Source of the DNA: Prostheceraeus crozeri
Taxonomy: Eukaryota > Platyhelminthes > Polycladida > Euryleptidae
Direction of reading: 5' to 3'
Assembly (NCBI GenBank): GCA_907163375.1
Contig: CAJQUW010007110.1
Span: forward strand, 186,001 to 250,000
Length of the DNA stretch: 64,000 bases
Below are positions 57,791-64,000 of the stretch, in pieces; position 1 is the stretch's first letter; every line of letters starts with the position of its first letter. The notes beneath the pieces were generated by a model, which did no database searches, was not told the DNA's origin, and worked only from the letters and a program-made list of their open reading frames with translations. Position numbers and translations under genes: made by a program.

Positions 57791-60700
57791 TTATTGATTA
57801 GTGATTTCCTTAGTTATCGTTCGCAAGTCGTTTGCTTTTTTGAGAAACCTCGCGATGGATTTTACCAGTTTTGGAGTTAAAATATTCATCAATTTATTGA
57901 ATTCTGTTGTATTGCTACAGTTGCATAACAAAGGCGCTGTTTCTTGTCGTAAATTTTGATATAGTGAGCATTCTATCATGAAATGATACAGAGTCTCCAC
58001 TTTCGAATTATCACATAGCTCACATAAACGCTCTTCATATCGCAGTCGATTTCCGTAACTGCCAGTTACGAAATCTAATTTATGATTTTTTGTTCGAAAT
58101 TTTAATAATATATTGATGTCATTGTATTCAATATCAAAATTCAGATATGATTTCATAGTATTCTCAAAACCACATAATTCTAAATAATTCAGGCCAGAAT
58201 GACTATCTTTTGCTGTAGATATCCATTTTTCTCTAATGTAATGGGTCACTCGATTTTTTGCAATTCTCAAATATTTTCCTTTGTCAGCCGTTACCTGTTC
58301 GTCCCATAGATTTGTCAGGCTGAGTTTTGTAAGTAACTGCCTTATTCGCCAGCACCAAGTATATCTACTATCATGACCATCTGAAGTCATATTGAGATAT
58401 ATGGCATCATATACTTCTCTTATCAAACTTCTTTCATTTCTCGTAATTATTTTTATCCAATAACACATAGCTGCCTTCGAGAAATGAGCATCCATAGGAC
58501 ATATTCCAAATTCACCAATGAGACAATAATTGGGTGTAGTCTGCTTTAGATGGTAATATCTTTTGTAAAATTGATATTGAATTTGATCTAAACTTTTTAA
58601 ATTATTAAAGAAACAGAATTCGGCACAGTACTTCATTTTTGATAACGTAAGCATCTCAAATGTATTCTTTAAAATATCTCCAGTAACTTGTCCAAACTCT
58701 TTCAGCTGTTTAGCTGCTAGATAAGAGGCTTGCTTTCCCTTAGTTGTCAATTGTTCCAAATGAATTTTGTTACTTTTTGATATCCACATTCCTAAATACT
58801 TATATTTGTCAACTACTTCTATGGATGTCAATTTTTCATCAAGAACGATGTCAATTCTGTCTATTTTAGTAGCTATATTGTGAGTCATGATTTTAGTCTT
58901 ATCATAATTAATGCTAAGGCCATTATGTGTACAATATTTGTAAAGAAATTTAAATTGACTTTTCAAACCATGCATGCTTTCGCTCATGAGCAATATGTCA
59001 TCCGCATATATGACTGATGACATTTCCAAATCAAATAGTCTTACTGGATCAATCGTGTCTTTGTTATCATTTAAGATATCAATAAAGTCATTTATGTAAA
59101 TACTGAATAAAGTTGGTGATAGAACATCTCCCTGTGGAATACCATTTTCAAGTTTAAAGGATTGTGTTTCTTTGCCACAATGTAAAATTTTGTATTCTTT
59201 ATTGATAATGGTGCTTATGATCAATGACAAAATTTTACTTTCGGGCATCAAACTTTTTAACTTATCAGTCAATCTTCTTTTCGGAATGGAATCAAAAGCC
59301 TTCGACAAATCAACGAAACATAGAAATAATGGTTGTTTTATATTCTTATAAATTTGCATAATTTCCTTGATAATCAGCACGTTATCCAATGCGGAACTTC
59401 CCTTTTTAAAACCGGTTTGGTTCTTCTTAATAACGTTATTTTCCATTAACCAATTGTTGAGTCGCATATTTATAATTCTCGTCAGAATCTTCTCTATGCA
59501 GGATGATAGGTTGATATATCGATATGAATTTGGATCAGCTCTATTTCCTTTTTTGAATATTGGTGTAATCCAACTACTTCTCCAAGGAATTTCATCAGCA
59601 TCATTCAGTACATAGCTATACAGCGTTTCTAGAGTATCAATTGTCTCGTCTTCGCATATCTTTAATGCTTCATAAGTTATTCTGTCAGGGCCACTTGTTT
59701 TCTGTGACTTGGATTCTTTAAGAGCATTTACAATTTCAGTTTTTGTAATTCTATTATTCAGATTATCAGCATTTACTTGGCCTTGCAATATTTTTGGTAA
59801 ACTGTTGTAAGACAAACATGTACTACTTGATACCTTTAAGTCATTAGCTACAATGTAGGAATAAAAATCTGAAGCCTTTAATACACATTTGCGGTTAGTT
59901 TTTTTAACAGTTTTATTTTCATTTATCAGTTGCCAATATTCTCTATGATCATTATTTTTTCTTGCATTTCTTAAATTTCTTAATTTCTTTATCTTTTCCA
60001 ATCTTCTATCCGCTTTCACTTTTCTATTTAAGATTCTTTTACTTTCCATTAGTCTACATAAATTTTCAGCTGTTGGGAATTTTTTCCATTGAGAAACATT
60101 CTTCCTATAACATTTTCTAAATTTCCGTGTTTCATTTGAAAGAACAACTTTTCGAGTTGGCTTTTTGACATTTTTTATGCAAATCGAATTAATGTTGCTT
60201 AGTTCATTATAGATATTTTCAACCGAAAGATCGTTTTTCAAAATTTGTTTGTTTAGACCTTTACATCTTTCAATAAACTTTTTATGGTTAAAGCTATTTT
60301 TCATATCGCTTTTCCATTTATGAGGTTTGATTACTTTGGTATGATGGCAATCCTGATCAGGTTGATGATTTTGTTTCTCAAATTCTGATATCAATTTTAT
60401 TTTTAATTCTATTATCATTGGAGAGTGATCCGTATATGGAACCGGTTCCATTATTTGAAAGGAATTAAGATTATTTACCATTGATTCCGATATAAGAAGA
60501 AAGTCAATTACTGATTTACGTATCTCGTCATTTTGAGTTCTATAATAAGTGCATCTACCCTCAGAATTATTTTCTAACCTACCATTCGCAATTATCAAAG
60601 AAGTTTCATTACAAAAGTTAATTAAATGTCGGCCCATTGGATTTATCAAAACGTCATCTGACTTTCTTTCTGGAAGTGTACAAGTGACATAGTTTGTTTC

Positions 60701-61234
60701 ATTACCAATACGACCATTGAAATCCCCGATCATTATTATGTTTTCCATTCTAAATTGGATCATGTATTGCTTAATATTTTCATATATTTCTCTGTCTTTG
60801 TATTTTGAATCTCGGTTATCTACATAACAAACAATCAGGAATATATGTTCTAAATTATTCCAATGAGTACTTTTTAATTTGAGTATTTGGAGATTTCCTT
60901 TTTCTTTAATCAAACTTTCAATATCTAGCATTGAAATATCATCAGTTTCTTTTATATATATCGAGACACCTTTTATATTTCTCCCGCGATTGATGTTTCT
61001 ATTGGCTATTGTATGAAGACCGTAGCAATTTTTAAGCACCGGTTGAGCTTGGGTACGAGTCAAATGTGTTTCTGATAGACATATGATATTAGCTTCCTGA
61101 ATATCATGTAAAAAATCCTCATTTTTTATTTTATCCTCATTTAATCCATTAATATTGACATAGAATAATTCTATATTAGCATGCTTTGTCTGTTTCTTTT
61201 CAGCATCAGTTTTTTCCTCCTCTCCTTCCTTCAC
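57791..61234 (-). CDS. LINE ORF2: endonuclease-reverse transcriptase, intact
   Basis: The 1147-codon protein drives target-primed reverse transcription. The APE-type endonuclease occupies about residues 20-280: FYVNINGL (27), CLSETHL (52-58), MIGDFNGRIG (168-177), IDFLLIS (243) and YTDHSPMII (267-275), all catalytic positions present. The reverse transcriptase (about 500-790) shows SGPDRITYEAL, LCFVDLSKAFDSI (638-650), NGIPQGDVLSPTLF (697-710) and VIYADDILLM (741-750, YADD intact). A C-terminal zinc motif C-x2-C-x9-H-x4-C sits at about 1071-1089. No stop or frameshift. There is no ATG before the endonuclease Asn and Glu; the first Met is near residue 102, so translation needs frameshifting from ORF1 or a non-AUG start. 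Clade uncertain. Confidence 0.96.
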   Translation of the reverse strand: MKEGEEEKTDAEKKQTKHANIELFYVNINGLNEDKIKNEDFLHDIQEANIICLSETHLTRTQAQPVLKNCYGLHTIANRNINRGRNIKGVSIYIKETDDISMLDIESLIKEKGNLQILKLKSTHWNNLEHIFLIVCYVDNRDSKYKDREIYENIKQYMIQFRMENIIMIGDFNGRIGNETNYVTCTLPERKSDDVLINPMGRHLINFCNETSLIIANGRLENNSEGRCTYYRTQNDEIRKSVIDFLLISESMVNNLNSFQIMEPVPYTDHSPMIIELKIKLISEFEKQNHQPDQDCHHTKVIKPHKWKSDMKNSFNHKKFIERCKGLNKQILKNDLSVENIYNELSNINSICIKNVKKPTRKVVLSNETRKFRKCYRKNVSQWKKFPTAENLCRLMESKRILNRKVKADRRLEKIKKLRNLRNARKNNDHREYWQLINENKTVKKTNRKCVLKASDFYSYIVANDLKVSSSTCLSYNSLPKILQGQVNADNLNNRITKTEIVNALKESKSQKTSGPDRITYEALKICEDETIDTLETLYSYVLNDADEIPWRSSWITPIFKKGNRADPNSYRYINLSSCIEKILTRIINMRLNNWLMENNVIKKNQTGFKKGSSALDNVLIIKEIMQIYKNIKQPLFLCFVDLSKAFDSIPKRRLTDKLKSLMPESKILSLIISTIINKEYKILHCGKETQSFKLENGIPQGDVLSPTLFSIYINDFIDILNDNKDTIDPVRLFDLEMSSVIYADDILLMSESMHGLKSQFKFLYKYCTHNGLSINYDKTKIMTHNIATKIDRIDIVLDEKLTSIEVVDKYKYLGMWISKSNKIHLEQLTTKGKQASYLAAKQLKEFGQVTGDILKNTFEMLTLSKMKYCAEFCFFNNLKSLDQIQYQFYKRYYHLKQTTPNYCLIGEFGICPMDAHFSKAAMCYWIKIITRNERSLIREVYDAIYLNMTSDGHDSRYTWCWRIRQLLTKLSLTNLWDEQVTADKGKYLRIAKNRVTHYIREKWISTAKDSHSGLNYLELCGFENTMKSYLNFDIEYNDINILLKFRTKNHKLDFVTGSYGNRLRYEERLCELCDNSKVETLYHFMIECSLYQNLRQETAPLLCNCSNTTEFNKLMNILTPKLVKSIARFLKKANDLRTITKEITNQ

Positions 61235-61238
61235 TTCA

Positions 61239-61738
61239 TCAAAAATAACGGTTATTATTGTAATTAGAACGTGTTGAATGATTTGTGTAGCTGTTATCGT
61301 TTGTTCTATAATGAGTGTTTTGTTGTTGATATTGGTTAGGCGACAATGGTCTTATTCTTTCTTCAGGAAATTGATCATTTTCTCTTCGATAATTTCTGCT
61401 CTCATAAAATTGATGTTGTCGTCTTCCGTGTGGTCTTTGATCATGATATGGATTTCTTGGGTATCTTCTTTCGTTAGCCCACTCATAATTTCCATCGTGT
61501 CGGAAATTTCTCCACTGTCTTCTATATGGCATTGTTCTTCTATGAGTATGCTGTCCAGGATATCTTCTTGGTTGTGGTCTCATGTTGTAGTTGTTGTTAA
61601 ACCAGCAATTCCACGAGAGGTGCCCACGTCTACCGCAAATGTAACATGACTTGAATTTCAAAGAACTTTGGTGTTGAGGCGGTCTTTGATGAGATGACCG
61701 TTGATGACCGTTGATAATTACTGATGTTATTGTCTCAA
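61239..61738 (-). CDS. LINE ORF1, C-terminal part with zinc knuckle (5' incomplete)
   Basis: The open frame contains KSCYICGRRGHLSWNC, a single C-x2-C-x4-H-x4-C zinc knuckle of the retroviral nucleocapsid type, as found in many LINE ORF1 RNA-binding proteins. A long Arg/Tyr/Asn/Gln-rich, disordered and strongly basic tail follows, suited to RNA binding. The end NNNRYF and its TGA lie directly before ORF2. No ATG exists upstream of the knuckle, and a stop precedes the frame at 61739-61741, so the N-terminal part was lost by 5' truncation. The plus-strand 123-codon ORF over the same bases is a shadow. Confidence 0.88.
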
Positions 61739-61741
61739 ATT

Positions 61742-62189
61742 AGACATCAAGCAATGCATGCGACATTACGTAAATAAAATAATGCAATGTGCAAGTCTCC
61801 ACTTGTATGACAGATATGGGACATGTAGCGGCAGTGCCCGTAGTCCTCAACACAAACTTCCGATATACAAATTCAGTTGAACCTGAATGAAGCTTATATT
61901 CCGCTCAGCAGCGGTATTTTGCGATATATTATCGATCTATTATGATACATATTAACTTTTATCTGCTTCTACATGTATATAAGTAGGTATTTATATTCAT
62001 ATTAATTTGATTATGCATATATGCTTGACATAGCTCTTATATTGCATTTATTTATCATTCGATGGTTGGCATATTTTGTCGAGATGTTGTGTATTTTGAT
62101 AGGTTACTTGTTTTTCATTGGATAATAGACTGGAAAAACTCCTTTTCAAATTATATGCCTGTATGTAAGTAGTAGTCCCGTGGCAAAAT
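61742..62189. other. no gene recognised
   Basis: AT-rich spacer between the LINE and the tandem array. Confidence 0.4.
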
Positions 62190-63130
62190 CAAGGACAAAA
62201 TGTGCAGCGATGAGTCATCGCTACTGAGTCATCATGCTGACTCAGCCCCCCCCCCTCTGGAAGGAAGGAAGGAGTCTGCCAAGGATATGATGGAAGGATG
62301 GGTCCGAGAGGAAGAAACTGATCCCTACCCCCCCTCTGGTAGGAGGGAAGGAGGAGCAGCAAGGGGTGGAATCTCGGAAGGATAGAGTGAGAAAAGGGTG
62401 AGTTTTGGTCGTTTTGGGATGAGAAAGTCCATTTTTCGACATGAAGGAGGCCTCGTATGGGAAAACGGAGGGCAGATTCGAAGTCTACGTGAAATTTTGG
62501 GTTAGGAAGGATGTTTCCAGCGAATTCGGAGAGAAAAAGTTTTGAGGACGTCCCCCCCTCTGGACGAGACTTCCAACTTTGGTGCCAGAGATCGTAAAAA
62601 GTCGTGCAATAGCTCATTTGAAAGCTAAGAGTGAGAAAAATGCAGTGGAAAGCTCAGTTTGTTCCTATTTTCCTGGGTTTAGAGAGGAAAATGGCAGGAA
62701 AACGTGAGAGTAAAAAAGGCAGGTTTTGGATGTTTTGGGATGAGAACGGTCGATTTTCGACATGAAGGAGGTCTCGGATTGGAAATTGGAGTTCAGATTC
62801 GGAATCTACATGAAATGTTGAGTGAGGAAGGAAGGCAGGAGTGGTGAGGCAAGGGGTGGAATCTCTGAAAACGGCAGAGTTGGAAAAAGGCAGGTTTTGG
62901 TGGTTTTTGGATGAGAAAGTCCATTTTTCGGCATGAAGGAGGCCTCGTATGGGAAAACGGAGGGCAGATTCGCAGTCTACGTGAAATCTTGGGTTAGGAA
63001 GGATGTTTCCAGCGACATCGGAGAGAAAAAATTTTGAGGACGTCCCCCACCCCTGTGGAACGAGACTTCCCCCTTTGGTTCCAGAGATGGTAGAAAGTCG
63101 TGCAATAGCTCATTTGATAGCTCATTTTTG
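62190..63130. repeat. degenerate compound tandem repeat, C-run rich
   Basis: A block of about 230 bp at 62396-62625 (GATGAGAAAGTCCATTTTTC, GAAGGAGGCCTCGTATGGGA, GGACGTCCCCCC, CGTGCAATAGCTCATTTGA) recurs at about 62888-63120, 492 bp later and still close in sequence. A more diverged partial copy lies between, at about 62715-62840. The sub-block GGAGCAGCAAGGGGTGGAATCTC / GTGAGGCAAGGGGTGGAATC also repeats (62352 and 62845). GC content and C-runs are higher than elsewhere. Minus-strand ORFs of 60-140 codons across it arise from the repeat and are not genes. Confidence 0.85.
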
Positions 63131-64000
63131 GAGGCTTCCTGGGGTTTTCCACCCTGCTGAATTCAATGAAGACATGGTTAAGTGTGCACGAGCCAGTCTT
63201 CTCATGATACAAGCGACTTTTTACTGAAAGCGAGCATGACACGGAGAGTTTTGCTGTAATATTCCATTGACAGGGTGTTCCTTCGGGACGGCGGATGATG
63301 CCGTAGTGATAAGTGTGGCAAGGGAGTGTGTCATATTTTAGACCGAAACCGCTGGGGCAACTCATGTTGGGGATTTGAAACAGTTCTCAACGTAGCACTT
63401 TGAACGCCAATCGGTTGAGTCTTAGCTATCTTGTCATGGGTGGCATCTAAACATCTCCATTGCAAAACACTTGTGAATCACGGCTTGCTATCCCTCTCTA
63501 CGGCTTGCCATCAAGCTGATCAAAGCAACGACTTGGGATGTTTCCTCTTGTAAATAACTCCACCGGTTTTCATGTCTGGATATCAAGTCATTGATGGTGC
63601 AAGTCACGGAGATTTTCGGTGTCATACTTCCTGTTGGTGGGCGTTCTTTCGAGACAGCGGTGAAGTCCATAGCGATGAGTACTGCACGGGACGTTGGCAA
63701 TGGTAATCCTTGTGAAACCTCTCTGCTTCATGCTTCCAAGTGGTTGCCTTTCGTCTGAACGTTGTACTCTGACCGCCAGGGCGACATTTAGCTATCTGCC
63801 AAAGGTTACCTCATAAAATTTCCATTGCACTTGTCTCCCGATAGTTGGCCATACATGCGAGAATGAACCATCAGTTCTTTTAAGAGCTGTCTCTATCACG
63901 GAGACGAAATGATGAATGGAATGAATTGGAAGGGGCATTCATGCGCCACGCGCAACCACAAGCTCATTTCTCTCTTCGCTAGTGACAAGACCTTGTGAAC
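63131..64000. repeat. second degenerate tandem array, period about 310-370 bp, runs off the window
   Basis: CACGGAGA recurs at about 63240, 63585 and 63897. Between the first two, GGTGTTCCTTCGGGACGGCGG and GGGCGTTCTTTCGAGACAGCGG occupy equivalent places. AACGTAGCACTTTGAACGCCA (63389) and AACGTTGTACTCTGACCGCCA (63758) are likewise equivalent, as are the following TTAGCTATCT and TCCATTGCA blocks. Units are well diverged, so the array is old. It continues beyond the right edge. Confidence 0.75.

Larger units (their letters stand above)
57604..61738 (-). mobile_element. APE-type LINE, ORF2 intact, truncated in ORF1
   Basis: A minus-strand element of about 4.1 kb containing the 3' part of ORF1, a full ORF2 and a 3' UTR that ends AAATAAACATTTTTGACTTT with further TGACTTT repeats, not poly(A). 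The ORF1 frame opens at 61738 right after a stop and has no ATG, so the 5' end is missing. A second copy of the tail lies at 23810-24160. No clear target duplication was identified. Confidence 0.9.

Noticed and set aside
61278-61649. 123-codon plus-strand ORF rich in Ser/Ile/Trp
   Set aside because: Exact antisense shadow of the LINE ORF1 zinc-knuckle protein.
62189-62617. 142-codon minus-strand ORF
   Set aside because: Lies entirely in the degenerate tandem array; Pro/Ser-rich translation comes from C- and G-runs and the frame is not kept in the next repeat unit.

Overview
This is an AT-rich, gene-poor stretch of an animal nuclear genome, most likely a marine invertebrate. The evidence is the lack of long host ORFs, candidate exons bounded by consensus GT/AG splice sites, and a dense mix of eukaryotic mobile elements: a Tc1-like transposon, several APE-type non-LTR retrotransposons (LINEs), Penelope-like elements (PLEs), tRNA-derived SINEs, MITEs and satellite-like tandem repeats. 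The octamer TAGGCCTA, seen at nine places, is an excess I associate from memory with echinoderm and hemichordate DNA. The phylum is an inference; no mitochondrial, rRNA or phage/bacterial features are present.

Layout. 0-8 kb: mostly unassignable DNA, an inverted BamHI-rich repeat pair, a possible exon (3.4-3.8 kb, minus) and one copy of a dispersed repeat (6.1 kb) whose partner is at 56.8 kb. 8.5-9.8 kb: a decayed LINE reverse transcriptase (minus) beside a GA microsatellite. 10.4 kb: a candidate terminal exon (minus). 11.3-12.5 kb: a piggyBac-like non-autonomous element with subterminal palindromes. 15.3 kb: a PLE reverse-transcriptase fragment. 18.0 kb: a compact fold-back element with a 5-bp target duplication; relatives lie at 25.5 and 52.0 kb. 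18.7-20.3 kb: a dispersed repeat, related to one at 31.2 kb, carrying a MITE inside it. 20.35-21.78 kb: a complete Tc1-like transposon with an uninterrupted transposase. 22.5-29.6 kb: SINE copies, a 5'-truncated LINE tail, a PLE GIY-YIG endonuclease fragment and the best host-gene piece, an exon resembling the cytoplasmic domain of SLC4A11 (24.9-25.1 kb, minus). 32.2-35.5 kb: a minisatellite, another PLE fragment and a 5'-truncated CR1-like LINE with a 744-codon ORF. 36.8-37.2 kb: an apparently perfect 245-bp tandem duplication. 42-48.8 kb: a GC-rich MITE, a PLE endonuclease fragment, a tRNA-like SINE head and a possible first exon (48.5 kb). 52-55 kb: a fold-back copy, a SINE and a LINE relic with ORF1-like and endonuclease parts. 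57.6-61.7 kb: a LINE with an intact 1147-codon ORF2 and the 3' part of ORF1. 62.2-64 kb: degenerate tandem arrays running off the window.

How the parts relate. The window records repeated transposon invasion of intronic or intergenic DNA. The LINE at 57.6-61.7 kb belongs to the family that left the dead tail at 23.8 kb. SINEs, MITEs and fold-back elements have no protein and would need partners in trans. Host coding content is limited to scattered candidate exons, mostly on the minus strand; only the SLC4A11-like exon has a recognisable product. All calls come from reading the sequence and recalling families; no database search was run.
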